From contig NZ_RJUF01000180.1 in assembly GCF_024343775.1 (NCBI RefSeq), forward strand, positions 124,001 through 188,000: a stretch of 64,000 nucleotides of DNA, in the 5' to 3' direction. Origin of the DNA: Lacihabitans soyangensis (GTDB lineage: Bacteria; Bacteroidota; Bacteroidia; Cytophagales; Spirosomataceae). The position numbers and the translations under genes are program-made. Numbering within the stretch: the stretch's first letter is position 1; every line of letters begins with the position of its first letter. The notes beneath the pieces are model-generated. The model did no database searches. It was not told the origin of the DNA and saw only the letters and a list, made by a program, of their open reading frames with translations. Positions 8,450 to 16,301 of this stretch are shown one piece after another.

Positions 8450-8786
8450 TCTTATAGTCTCGTATATGCCCTTCCACTAAATCCAGTTGCCTTAACACAG
8501 CCACCAAAAAAACACCCAAATCCCCAGTATCCTTAGGCATTTTTTGTTCTGGCGGAAACAACTCACTCAGCACCTTCAGTTGCTTATAACTACACACCTG
8601 CAGAAACGAATACGCTTCTTTTTTCTCCGGCTCTTTCCTCATCGGAGGTGGCAGTGGTGGGTTCTTAAACTTCGGAAAACCCACGGCTTGGCTTGGGCTC
8701 ACAAACATCGGAAAATTAACCGTCAAATACATGGCCCCTACCAAAGCAAAGATTAATCCTACCACAAAACAAAGGAACTCAATCAT
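8421..8786 (-). CDS. Single-helix membrane protein, unknown
   Basis: 121 residues. One N-terminal membrane helix (FLCFVVGLIFALVGAMYLTV) is followed by a Pro-rich linker (PKFKNPPLPPPMRKEPEKKE) and a helical cytoplasmic part. The 3' end overlaps the kinase-like gene by 29 nt, so the two are probably translationally coupled. No family is recognised. It lies within the tail-gene region, so it could be cargo or part of virion assembly. Confidence 0.55.
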   Translation of the reverse strand: MIEFLCFVVGLIFALVGAMYLTVNFPMFVSPSQAVGFPKFKNPPLPPPMRKEPEKKEAYSFLQVCSYKQLKVLSELFPPEQKMPKDTGDLGVFLVAVLRQLDLVEGHIRDYKNEAGTDADG

Positions 8787-8836
8787 ACAAATAATAATTT
8801 TAAAATATTCATCAATCTCAATTCATCTATCGTACA

Positions 8837-8854
8837 GACGCAATGCATTGCGTC
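8837..8854. repeat. Palindromic mini-repeat, family A
   Basis: GACGCAATGCATTGCGTC with GTACA and TC flanks, in the gap upstream of the gene at 8421-8786. Confidence 0.88.
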
Positions 8855-8864
8855 TCAAGTGTAA

Positions 8865-9443
8865 TTATTCAATAATCTCAAACCCAATCTCAATAACAGA
8901 ATCTGAGGTATCTATTCTTACTTCCCCAGCCACCCTTTTCGCCAACAGCTCCGCCACCCTATCCAGTATCCTTCTCCTGGTCACATTCACCAGCTTCATT
9001 TTAGTTTCGTTGTACCATGTACCAGAGTACTTTCTTCTGGTCACTTGCACACTGCCCATGCTTTTACTTATTGCACTGGCCAGCCGTCTAATGGCCACAC
9101 TTTCGGTAGGTATTCGGCCAGTCGCTTCGTATCCAGGCACCCATGCAAAATTATTTACGCCCTTCAGCTTCACCCAAGCCTGTAGTTCCTCTATTGGAGG
9201 AGCTTTACCAGCCCATCTAAGATTCTTCATATCGCGATATCGGCCGTATTCATGAAAATTAATACTGCCCACCACGCCTTCAGCCTCTTCCGTAATCATA
9301 TGCTCAATGTCATTCATGAGGTCAGCACTAGCCACTACATCCTTATTAGCAATAGCCTTCTGAAAAAACGCCACACCCTCAGCAATCGTCTCCGGCAAAA
9401 TCTCCCTTATCGCCTGCCTGATATCATCTCCAGTCTCACTCAT
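8865..9443 (-). CDS. Virion-associated protein, unknown
   Basis: 192 residues, starting 8 nt inside the end of the large adhesin gene, so it belongs to the same tail operon. An N-terminal acidic helix (DDIRQAIREILPETIAEGV) is followed by a basic centre (KSMGSVQVTRRKYSGTWYN) and a hydrophobic beta end (VIEIGFEIIE). It has the size and charge pattern of tail completion or minor tail proteins, but no family signature is recognised. The function is inferred from neighbours only. Confidence 0.5.
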   Translation of the reverse strand: MSETGDDIRQAIREILPETIAEGVAFFQKAIANKDVVASADLMNDIEHMITEEAEGVVGSINFHEYGRYRDMKNLRWAGKAPPIEELQAWVKLKGVNNFAWVPGYEATGRIPTESVAIRRLASAISKSMGSVQVTRRKYSGTWYNETKMKLVNVTRRRILDRVAELLAKRVAGEVRIDTSDSVIEIGFEIIE

Positions 9444-11595
9444 GATACCAATTCGTTAACGGCACCAGCACCTTCGCCTGTCCGGCATAGCTCCAAGCTA
9501 TTTCAAGAGCCGCATAACCATTATATTCAAAATACTCCACCACAAAGCTATAATACTCATTAGCCGCCATACTCACCGTAAAGCTCGTTTCTACAGGCCC
9601 ATGTGTTAGCCAGTCGTCCATTCTTTTAGTCAGTACTCGGCTCACATTCGCACTTTGTGCACCCATCCACAGTCTCACGCCATCGTCATTCTTTATGTAG
9701 AAAGTCACATCTCCAGTTACAGGAGCTTTCACAAATCCCGCCGCTCTCATCGCTACATAATCCGCATTTAGCCCTAGGCTCGTCAATACCGCATCGCTTA
9801 GCTCCACAGGCCCTATAAAAGCATTCAGTACAGGAGTTCCATCAAAAACATCCGCAGGCGGCACACCAGTAGCATTCACACTGTAGCTATAAAACTTCGC
9901 TGCCAATCCACCCGGTGTATAAGGCAAGCACGTCCCCCACATATTTGCGTACGCCTGAGTATTAATCGCCTGCCATTCCAGCAATGCCTTCGCATTCGCA
10001 TTCGCCTTACTCTCCTCACTTCCCCATCGGTCCTTATCTATCTTTATACTAGCCGGCCCGCCTATCAGTCCGCCAGTACAGGTCTGGTTACTATAAGTTC
10101 CAAACGCCACATACTCATCGCTCAAAAACGGCGTCACAGCACAACCAGCATGAACCTCAGGCAGTTTATATCCGGTCTCGCCTGGTGTATTCAGCTTAAT
10201 GCTAACAGGCTTCACAGCACTATTGTCATCAACATAATACTTCTCTATATGGCTCACATGGCGTTTCCCAGTCCGCTTCCCAAACCCGTCCAGCTCGCAG
10301 CCGCCATACGCATACGTCCTCCATCCAGTAGGCCTTTCAGCTTCAGCCTCCATCTCTGGCAAATCCGAAAACCCCGATTCACTGTTTGTATATCTAAACA
10401 CAAACGTCCTACCTATCAGCTGTTCTCTACTATCAAGCGTATTATAGGATTCATCCATCAGCATCAGCGGTATATGCTCCCGGTCAGTCACTACATACAC
10501 ATCCTCACTAAAAGCCAGCTCTTCCAGCCAAGCCCTTTGTTTAGCATCCAGCCAACCAGTCGACACCGTCAATTCACGCTCACCAGTCACATTATTAATC
10601 ACTACCTCAGCAAAACTCGCCAAACTCTCAAAAGGCACAATCCGCTCCGTAGTTTCTCTGGTTACAAACACATTCTCCGTAATTCTCCCGGTGCAAGCCA
10701 GCGTATCATATCCGCCCAGGCTATTTCTAAATATCAATATCCGGCTGTCATCATAAAAGCTCCAGTCCACCTCATAGGTGTTCATCTTACTCACCACTGC
10801 ATCATTCTCATTCACCAGCCACACCATATACCTAGCAACCTTTTTAGCTCCAACAGTTGCCGAGGCTATCACATCCAATCCACACGGCACCTCATACACA
10901 TTCATCGCCTGTGTATTCAGCACACTTATAGTCTGAGCCGTAGTATCAGCAGTGCCATCTGTGTACCATCTAAAAACCCTCAGCTTCAGAGCAAAAGGGC
11001 TCGGATTCATATTCGTCAAAAAATACAAATACACCGGTTGGTTCGGCAAAACCTTGCATCCAGGATTCCACGTCAAAAATCCCTTAGTCTTAGCAAACCA
11101 CTTCCCAAAAAACCTCGAATTCCATTCTTTCCAATACTTTTCATTAATACCGGCTCTGATGGCATACATCGTTTCACTCGTGTACGTACTCAGCACGGCG
11201 GCACCATTCTTCACAGTCGCCACAAACCTAAACGGCCTCACCAAATCCACACACGGCCTGATATCCAAAGAAACTCCCCCTTTGGGGCGGTCCGGCGTTC
11301 CGGTTGGGGGGCTTGCAGCCACATAACTCTTCAGTATTTTATCCACCTCAAAAAACGCCCCTTTAGCTATCAAAGCACCTCCCAAGTCTTCCACGGGTTC
11401 CTCTACCGTTTCCATTTCGGGCAGGTCCTCCCATGTACTCGCATTCGGAAAAGGCCTCACCTGCAGCTTCAAAAAATACTTTAATCCGCTTCTATCTTCT
11501 ATCAGCAGATCAGCAGCATCAATATTTATCTCCACCTTGTTTTTCACCAAAACAAGATTCCCATAAGCCAAATTTTCCGCAATCAATAAATCCAT
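9436..11595 (-). CDS. Tail adhesin with DUF5977-like and PA14-like domains
   Basis: About 719 residues from the ATG at 11595 (MDLLIAENLAYG). An upstream ATG at 11634 lies inside a palindromic repeat and would only add repeat-encoded residues (RRNALRL), so it is rejected. The N-terminal two thirds are beta-rich with no name. A segment at about residues 490-560 (YSNQTCTGGLIGG, then ANANAKALLEWQAINTQAYAN) matches the DUF5977 pattern of Bacteroidota surface proteins. The last 140 residues (GLAAKFYSYS, KNDDGVRLWMG, FVVEYFEYNGYAALEIAWSY) are a PA14 carbohydrate-binding domain. It is likely a baseplate or side-fibre protein that binds cell-surface glycans. A family C mini-repeat adds SPPTGTPDRPKGGV. 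Confidence 0.72.
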   Translation of the reverse strand: MDLLIAENLAYGNLVLVKNKVEINIDAADLLIEDRSGLKYFLKLQVRPFPNASTWEDLPEMETVEEPVEDLGGALIAKGAFFEVDKILKSYVAASPPTGTPDRPKGGVSLDIRPCVDLVRPFRFVATVKNGAAVLSTYTSETMYAIRAGINEKYWKEWNSRFFGKWFAKTKGFLTWNPGCKVLPNQPVYLYFLTNMNPSPFALKLRVFRWYTDGTADTTAQTISVLNTQAMNVYEVPCGLDVIASATVGAKKVARYMVWLVNENDAVVSKMNTYEVDWSFYDDSRILIFRNSLGGYDTLACTGRITENVFVTRETTERIVPFESLASFAEVVINNVTGERELTVSTGWLDAKQRAWLEELAFSEDVYVVTDREHIPLMLMDESYNTLDSREQLIGRTFVFRYTNSESGFSDLPEMEAEAERPTGWRTYAYGGCELDGFGKRTGKRHVSHIEKYYVDDNSAVKPVSIKLNTPGETGYKLPEVHAGCAVTPFLSDEYVAFGTYSNQTCTGGLIGGPASIKIDKDRWGSEESKANANAKALLEWQAINTQAYANMWGTCLPYTPGGLAAKFYSYSVNATGVPPADVFDGTPVLNAFIGPVELSDAVLTSLGLNADYVAMRAAGFVKAPVTGDVTFYIKNDDGVRLWMGAQSANVSRVLTKRMDDWLTHGPVETSFTVSMAANEYYSFVVEYFEYNGYAALEIAWSYAGQAKVLVPLTNWYHE
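11275..11312. repeat. Mini-repeat family C, long form, inside adhesin gene
   Basis: CCCCC(T)TTTGGGG, GCGGTCCGGCGTTCCGG, GGGGGG layout; translated in frame as part of the adhesin. A second long-form copy is at 38775-38813. Confidence 0.7.
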
Positions 11596-11612
11596 ATAAT
11601 AATTGAAGTACA

Positions 11613-11630
11613 GACGCAATGCATTGCGTC
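11613..11630. repeat. Palindromic mini-repeat, family A, in adhesin leader
   Basis: GACGCAATGCATTGCGTC only 18 nt upstream of the adhesin start codon. It would form a hairpin in the mRNA leader next to the translation start. Confidence 0.85.
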
Positions 11631-11643
11631 TCATTAATTTAAT

Positions 11644-12120
11644 TTACCTACACAACCTACTATTTGCACCCAGCACAATCTTACAGCTCATCTTCCAGCC
11701 GGTGTGGGCATCTATCCACTTCTCCAGTGTCGGTTCTATTTCCACATCACTATCAAACTCCACATCACCCTTTCTATGTGCAAGTCGCAGTTGTCTCTCA
11801 AACTCCAGCAACACGCTCAGCGTCAAATCTTCCACATACATTTCGTCATTCTCCACATCCTCAGCACTACCATTCTTATTCAGCTTGCCTATGCACGCTA
11901 TTTCAGAATAAAACACCGTCGTAATATTTCCCATGCCATTGTCTCGGCTAGCTACCACAGGCCGGCAGACATGTATTAGCGGATAACCAAACTTCGTATT
12001 GCTCCGGCTCATGTTCGCTATCTTGGCCGCAGAACCATAAATAAACTTATTTACACCCTCCAAAGCCAGAGCCTTCTCCTCCAAAAAACTCTTGTAGGCC
12101 GTCAAATTACCTGCTATCAT
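11644..12120 (-). CDS. Tail assembly protein, unknown (terminator-like position)
   Basis: 158 residues. It sits between portal/connector-lysis genes and tail genes, with a start 14 nt inside the end of the preceding gene. The middle (FGYPLIHVCRPVVASRDNGM, IACIGKLNKNGSAEDVEN) and the C-terminal part (LEKWIDAHTGWKMSCKIVLG) are beta-strand rich, as in tail terminator or tail tube-associated proteins. No family is recognised with confidence. It is presumably a virion component. Confidence 0.5.
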   Translation of the reverse strand: MIAGNLTAYKSFLEEKALALEGVNKFIYGSAAKIANMSRSNTKFGYPLIHVCRPVVASRDNGMGNITTVFYSEIACIGKLNKNGSAEDVENDEMYVEDLTLSVLLEFERQLRLAHRKGDVEFDSDVEIEPTLEKWIDAHTGWKMSCKIVLGANSRLCR

Positions 12121-13006
12121 CCCTTTGATTTTTTAAAATTTCCTCTTCCCTTCGTTCCACCTTTTTTTGTTTGTGCCTCAGGTACAAAAACAAATTCACC
12201 ACATTGCTCTCATGCACTTTGTCCAGGTCGCCCATGGTACCTTCCTCGGCCACATCTTCCAGCATGCTCAGGCATCCTTCACCGTTCTTAAACAGCGGCT
12301 TACCATCAGCACCATTAAACAGCTCCTCATTCCTGGTCACAAAATCATTATTCATCTTCTCCCAGTACTGAAACACCGCCAGCAGAATTCCAAACGGCAC
12401 ATTCCTAAGCAGCTCCTCCCTTTCATCAGCCAGAGCCATATTAAAAGGCTCTCTAACATCACCATTCCATGCCTTCGGATTCTTCCTAAACTCCACCAAG
12501 TCCACCCGCTGCGGCCTACACAACAAAGCCACAATCTTAAAAAAGAAATCGCTATTCTGCCCCCTTTTTAAGGGGGTTGGGGGTTTAGTATACGCCAAAT
12601 AATAAATATTAAGCAAAGCCCACTCTATCGCACTCGTATCCGCATAATCCTCAGCAGGCAGATACATCTCCATTTTAGCCCCCTTTACAAGGGGGTTGGG
12701 GGTTGGTACCACAAACCACTCAAACGGCTTATTCTCCACCCTTGCCGTAAAAGCCCACCGAATCAAACACATCACCTGAGTCTTTTGCCAGTTCGTCAAT
12801 ATCCTCCAGCCGTCCATGCTCAGGTCAGGTATTAAACAAAATAAGATAGACAACTTCACCTTATCTATCTTATCCTCATTCTTATACTCTTTCGCTATAT
12901 TCAAGGCCTGTTGAGCCACCAGCACGCCAGATATTTGGTTCATATTACACTCACTAAAATTCTCCGGCACACCAAAATGTTCATTACCTATCGTTAACTT
13001 TCGCAT
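12107..13006 (-). CDS. Tail-module protein disrupted by three in-frame mini-repeats, unknown function
   Basis: 299 residues, helical, with a charged C-terminus (KKVERREEEILKNQR). No family is recognised. The striking feature is its load of mini-repeats read in frame: PTPNPLVKG (about residue 100), PPTPLKRG (about 140) and a decayed CRPQRVDLVEF (about 163) that resembles the RPEPVDLVEG element seen at 37611-37636. The protein without these inserts would be about 260 residues. The gene overlaps both neighbours, so translation is probably coupled within the tail operon. Confidence 0.5.
   Translation of the reverse strand: MRKLTIGNEHFGVPENFSECNMNQISGVLVAQQALNIAKEYKNEDKIDKVKLSILFCLIPDLSMDGWRILTNWQKTQVMCLIRWAFTARVENKPFEWFVVPTPNPLVKGAKMEMYLPAEDYADTSAIEWALLNIYYLAYTKPPTPLKRGQNSDFFFKIVALLCRPQRVDLVEFRKNPKAWNGDVREPFNMALADEREELLRNVPFGILLAVFQYWEKMNNDFVTRNEELFNGADGKPLFKNGEGCLSMLEDVAEEGTMGDLDKVHESNVVNLFLYLRHKQKKVERREEEILKNQRDDSR
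12560..12586. repeat. Mini-repeat family C, read in frame
   Basis: CCCCCTTTTTAAGGGGG hairpin plus TTGGGGG, encoding KPPTPLKRG in the overlapping gene. Confidence 0.75.
12678..12705. repeat. Mini-repeat family C, read in frame
   Basis: CCCCCTTTACAAGGGGG hairpin plus TTGGGGG, encoding PTPNPLVKG in the same gene 90 bp away from another copy. Confidence 0.75.
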
Positions 13007-13193
13007 TCAATTCCTTAATTTTTTCCTCCAAAACCCTTATTTGCTCCTTCATCACCTGCAGTCTAATCTCGTGGTCGGTAGAGCTCTCAAAAATCTTCTC
13101 CACCCTCTTAAAAATCATATTTCCAAGCCAACCCATAATCAGAGCCACCGGCAAACTACCAATCAAACTACCCACCGCATCCTTCATAATCAA
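12984..13193 (-). CDS. Small membrane protein with coiled-coil tail
   Basis: 69 residues (67 if translation begins at the ATG at 13187). One N-terminal membrane helix (GSLIGSLPVALIMGWLGNMI) is followed by a long charged coiled coil (VMKEQIRVLEEKIKELNAKV). This shape is shared by some small phage holin-accessory or anchor proteins; hemolysin XhlA-like proteins have the reverse order. It lies at the left edge of the lysis group and overlaps the start of the next gene. The assignment is by shape and place only. Confidence 0.5.
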   Translation of the reverse strand: MIMKDAVGSLIGSLPVALIMGWLGNMIFKRVEKIFESSTDHEIRLQVMKEQIRVLEEKIKELNAKVNDR

Positions 13194-13232
13194 TCATTAT
13201 AGTTCCCATTTATTGCATCTAATTAAGCAAAA

Positions 13233-13544
13233 TCAATTTTTATTCTGCAAATTCTTCATCCGCCTTTTCCATTCAGGATTCACAGGCTTCTTCACCCGCT
13301 TAAAATCATTGGTCACTAACTCACACAATGCAGGAATTTCCAAATCAAGGTTTCTTTTTGATAGGGCAAAGTTCATATCATCAATTTCTTTAAATGTTGC
13401 AGGAGGTAAATTAGCAATATCTATAAAATGAATATTATCTTCCTTAATCCTATGAGCAGCGATCAAAGCCTCACCAATGAAGCCGAAATGCAAAGGCATT
13501 CCAATAATAGCAATTCCACGTTCCTTATTTAAAAATTGTGCCAT
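13233..13544 (-). CDS. Small protein of unknown function within lysis group
   Basis: 103 residues, no signal peptide or membrane helix. The N-terminal half (RGIAIIGMPLHFGFIGEALI, IHFIDIANLPPATFKEIDD) has an alternating beta-alpha look, and the C-terminus is basic (KKPVNPEWKRRMKNLQNKN). Not recognised. It lies between the spanin-like genes and the coiled-coil membrane gene. Confidence 0.45.
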   Translation of the reverse strand: MAQFLNKERGIAIIGMPLHFGFIGEALIAAHRIKEDNIHFIDIANLPPATFKEIDDMNFALSKRNLDLEIPALCELVTNDFKRVKKPVNPEWKRRMKNLQNKN

Positions 13545-13555
13545 CTCAATTAAAT

Positions 13556-13915
13556 TTAAAAAACCAACTCATATCCCAGCACCGCACTCAGCACCACCAG
13601 GCCAGCTATCTGCACATTCTTCTTCCACACCAACCTCTTAAATTTCTTAATATCTGCAGCCTGTGTATCCCTTATCGCCTGAAAGCTCGTAATCTGCACA
13701 TTCTTCAGGTCAACTCGCATTTCCATCAGCCTGACCTTCTTAGCGGCCACCACCTGCAGCTCTTTACACTCAGCCAGTTCATTCCTTTGCAAAAGCACCT
13801 TTCTAAAACCATCAGGAGTAAGCCTGATGCTATCACTTTGTGCTATTATACAATGAATCAGCCCAAAACTGAAGGCTATCGTCAGCAATCCTCTTAATCC
13901 GTACTTTTTCATCAT
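13556..13915 (-). CDS. Candidate unimolecular spanin-like envelope protein
   Basis: 119 residues from the ATG at 13915; an ATG at 13942 would add nine hydrophobic residues. An N-terminal signal segment (GLRGLLTIAFSFGLIHC) has a Cys that might be lipidated, although the box is not classical. A charged helical middle follows, and a C-terminal membrane helix (IAGLVVLSAVLGYELVF). A signal at one end plus a membrane anchor at the other is the topology of single-molecule spanins, which join the inner and outer membranes during lysis. It overlaps the next gene (13833-14204) by about 80 nt in another frame, like Rz/Rz1 pairs. The function is inferred from topology and from the adjacent endolysin. Confidence 0.5.
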   Translation of the reverse strand: MMKKYGLRGLLTIAFSFGLIHCIIAQSDSIRLTPDGFRKVLLQRNELAECKELQVVAAKKVRLMEMRVDLKNVQITSFQAIRDTQAADIKKFKRLVWKKNVQIAGLVVLSAVLGYELVF

Positions 13916-14204
13916 TATGAGTATAAATAATAACCAATTCATGTTCCCTTAACTTCCTCATCTGATCTACTATCAAGCTGTCATCTTCAGCAGAAGTCTC
14001 AATCTTCTTATTCCAAACCTTCACCTTTTTTTGATTCAGGCGTATAGCCCTCAGCTCGTTAGTAGTGTGTATTATTACCCAAGCTATGTAAAGCATAATT
14101 GCAGCTGCCACAAAAGGCCAAAAAGCCCTAATAAACTCCCAAGCATTCAAAGCCCACCCACCAGCTCTAGAGGCTATCAACTTCTTAATCCAAACAGGTA
14201 TCAT
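13833..14204 (-). CDS. Inner-membrane spanin-like protein
   Basis: 123 residues. A short basic N-terminus is followed by a membrane helix (FVAAAIMLYIAWVIIHTT) and then a charged periplasmic helix (IRLNQKKVKVWNKKIETS, IVDQMRKLREHELVIIYTHN). This is the architecture of i-spanins (Rz type). Its stop overlaps the spanin-like gene at 13556-13915 and its start overlaps the endolysin stop by 4 nt, giving a tightly coupled lysis cassette. Sequence similarity to Rz is not visible; such proteins diverge strongly. Confidence 0.5.
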   Translation of the reverse strand: MIPVWIKKLIASRAGGWALNAWEFIRAFWPFVAAAIMLYIAWVIIHTTNELRAIRLNQKKVKVWNKKIETSAEDDSLIVDQMRKLREHELVIIYTHNDEKVRIKRIADDSLQFWADSLYNSTK

Positions 14205-14821
14205 ATCGCTTTACTTTGTTTAATACAGTCACAGTAATAAATCGGCTTCAAATCCTTATTATTCACCGAAGTCTTCAGATAAAACACCCCTTCCTTTCTT
14301 GAAGGATACTTCGTAACAGACCTTGCCGAGCTGGTATTTCCTTCATAAGTGTAGATATCCGCCATAATAGCCTTCTCAAAAAGCCCTACATGGTTTCCCC
14401 AGCTGTTCTTATACACCACCGCCGAAGCCATCGGTATCCCTTCAATATCCTTAATCGTCAGCCCAAAAAATGAAACCGGCTTCACACAATTAGTTTTCCA
14501 GTTCAATGCCCTTGGAGAGAAACTAATATTAGGATCTAACCCAGCACCTCTATACCAATACCACACCGCAAGACCACAATACGCCGAATTCAAAGCCAAC
14601 TTTCCCTTAGGATGAGCCTCATTCCACCGCTGGGCATACTTCTGAGTAAAACCCGTATTGCTCTTGCCCTCTATCAATCCCACATCTTTCTTAGCCACCT
14701 CAATTACGGCAACTCTGCTATCACTGAGCAAAACCGAAGGCTGTCCTAAGCTTTTAAAAGCAAAACATAAACACACAAGTAAATACCGTACTTTATAGTA
14801 CTTATAAGGGTTTGTTCCCAT
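14201..14821 (-). CDS. Secreted CHAP-like endolysin / cysteine peptidase
   Basis: 206 residues. The N-terminal signal (YLLVCLCFAFKSLGQ) suggests Sec export of the enzyme. The core has a candidate catalytic Cys in NSAYCGLAVWYWYRG (about residue 88) and His in NSWGNHVGLFEK (about 131), in the order used by CHAP/NlpC-type peptidoglycan amidases. The N-terminal VIEVAKKDVGLIEG matches the usual first helix of CHAP phage lysins. It should cut peptidoglycan during lysis. It overlaps the holin-like gene upstream by 76 nt and the spanin-like gene downstream by 4 nt. Confidence 0.75.
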   Translation of the reverse strand: MGTNPYKYYKVRYLLVCLCFAFKSLGQPSVLLSDSRVAVIEVAKKDVGLIEGKSNTGFTQKYAQRWNEAHPKGKLALNSAYCGLAVWYWYRGAGLDPNISFSPRALNWKTNCVKPVSFFGLTIKDIEGIPMASAVVYKNSWGNHVGLFEKAIMADIYTYEGNTSSARSVTKYPSRKEGVFYLKTSVNNKDLKPIYYCDCIKQSKAI

Positions 14822-15258
14822 TTTGTTAAATTTTCTAGGTTTTCTTGATAATCAAAAGCCAAATTCCCATTCCTTTTCATGAACACATAAAATTTGTGCT
14901 CATTAAAATACAAGCTAACGTCCACCACAAGTCTGGCCACAAAAAATCCAAAAGCAGCAAAACTGTGGCTCTCCACCATGCCAGCAAACGATGCATTAAT
15001 ATTTTCTTTGCCAAAAACAAAAAAGAAAATATTCGGCAATTGATAACTAAGCGTAGCCAGTACCGCACTTATAAGCACCGTCTTAACCAAATCAAAATGT
15101 TTGCTCTTAATCAGGCCTGCCCACTTTGTCTTGAAAAAACCCTCTGCCTTCTCCTTGAAGCTTTCTTCCTCATCTGTATTGGCCTGTTTCTCTTCTTCCA
15201 GTTTCTTGGCCTTATAAGCCATAAGAGCCTCCAAAATCTCACTATCCTTCAGTTCCAT
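14746..15258 (-). CDS. Holin-like membrane protein
   Basis: 170 residues. A charged, coiled N-terminus (EEEKQANTDEEESFKEKAEG) precedes about three membrane segments (TVLISAVLATLSYQL; SFAAFGFFVARLVVDVSLYF; C-terminal YGIYLCVYVLLLKA). It directly precedes and overlaps the endolysin gene, the usual place for a holin. No named holin family is recognised, and the large cytoplasmic N-terminal part is unusual. Alternative: an anchor protein for the lysis machinery. Confidence 0.5.
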   Translation of the reverse strand: MELKDSEILEALMAYKAKKLEEEKQANTDEEESFKEKAEGFFKTKWAGLIKSKHFDLVKTVLISAVLATLSYQLPNIFFFVFGKENINASFAGMVESHSFAAFGFFVARLVVDVSLYFNEHKFYVFMKRNGNLAFDYQENLENLTKWEQTLISTIKYGIYLCVYVLLLKA

Positions 15259-15272
15259 TTTTATAGAAAAAA

Positions 15273-16301
15273 TTAAATTGTTACATATGATTTACTCGGG
15301 TCATTCTTCGCTCTAAAATAACCCTTCGTTGTAGAGCTCACTTTGTACTCCTCAGAGTTGAAGTAAGTCGGAAAAACACTCGCACTGGCATTCTTGTCAA
15401 TCAACCACTTCAGTTTTTTCAAATACCAATTCGCCCTATCGTCACAAGTAGCCTGCAAAGCATTCCGGCGGTTAGCATCCAAAGCATACTCACCTTCAAT
15501 CAGCGAGTACTGATCAGCATTAATTAACCTAAAATCCTCATTGATATTCAAAAACGGAATCGCCTCACTCACAGCCTTATAAGCCAAAAAATACTTAGCA
15601 TATGCCTTCGCCTCAGCAATAGCATAATTCGATTCATCACCATTCCTGAGAGCATCAAAAAACGCCTTTCCAAGTTGAGGCAAAAGCTCATGTTTCTCAA
15701 CCTTTACCAAATACTCTCTGATGTTCAGGTAAAACCTTCTTTTATGCCTTGCCTGTGGAAAAAACGCAGTAAACTCACTAGCATCATTGATATAAAGGCT
15801 CTTACTAATTGAGCACTCATCACTATCAATCCACTTCTGAAAAACCTTTACACCAGTCGAAACCTCGGCATTCTGATTCTTCTCCAGCCATACCAATGCC
15901 TGTTCAAGTGCCTCGTCAGCAGCTTCAAGGCTACTATCCTTCAGTTCCTTATAAGTCCACTTATACATCGGTGAGCCACCAGTATTATTCACCGCTATAC
16001 CATTATCGCCAATCACCGTCACCAGCTGTGGCAAAGCCGCCACCAAAGCATAATAGCCCGATGCTATCATCAGCCTATCAATAATTTTCTGCTGATACAC
16101 ATTCGGTTCATACAACTCACACAGCTCATCATAAAAACTCTCCGAAATAGCCGGCACAATATATTTCAGTTCAGCCTGCTTCACAAAACTCTCAAAAGTC
16201 TCCCAGGTAATACTTTGCTGTACGCCACCCAGCACGCTCTTCAGCTCAGCTTCATTTTTTATTAACATCAGACTTTTGTTTAGTGGTTGGGTTGCTTTCA
16301 C
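15273..16301 (-). CDS. Head-tail connector/adaptor-type protein (DUF6712-like)
   Basis: 342 residues, right after the portal gene, whose end it overlaps by 50 nt. It is all helical and resembles the DUF6712 phage proteins of Bacteroidota (KYIVPAISESFYDELCELYE; two roughly repeated halves, each with a Tyr-rich YYALVAALPQL or AKYFLAYKAVSEAIPFL helix). These are thought to act as head completion or adaptor proteins. The tandem halves suggest an internal duplication. Family assignment is from recall of the pattern, not a search. Confidence 0.65.
   Translation of the reverse strand: MKATQPLNKSLMLIKNEAELKSVLGGVQQSITWETFESFVKQAELKYIVPAISESFYDELCELYEPNVYQQKIIDRLMIASGYYALVAALPQLVTVIGDNGIAVNNTGGSPMYKWTYKELKDSSLEAADEALEQALVWLEKNQNAEVSTGVKVFQKWIDSDECSISKSLYINDASEFTAFFPQARHKRRFYLNIREYLVKVEKHELLPQLGKAFFDALRNGDESNYAIAEAKAYAKYFLAYKAVSEAIPFLNINEDFRLINADQYSLIEGEYALDANRRNALQATCDDRANWYLKKLKWLIDKNASASVFPTYFNSEEYKVSSTTKGYFRAKNDPSKSYVTI

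Noticed and set aside
15455-15480. RRNALQA peptide in the connector gene, like family A translations
   Set aside because: The DNA (GCAAAGCATTCCGGCGG) is not a palindrome of the family; probably coincidence.
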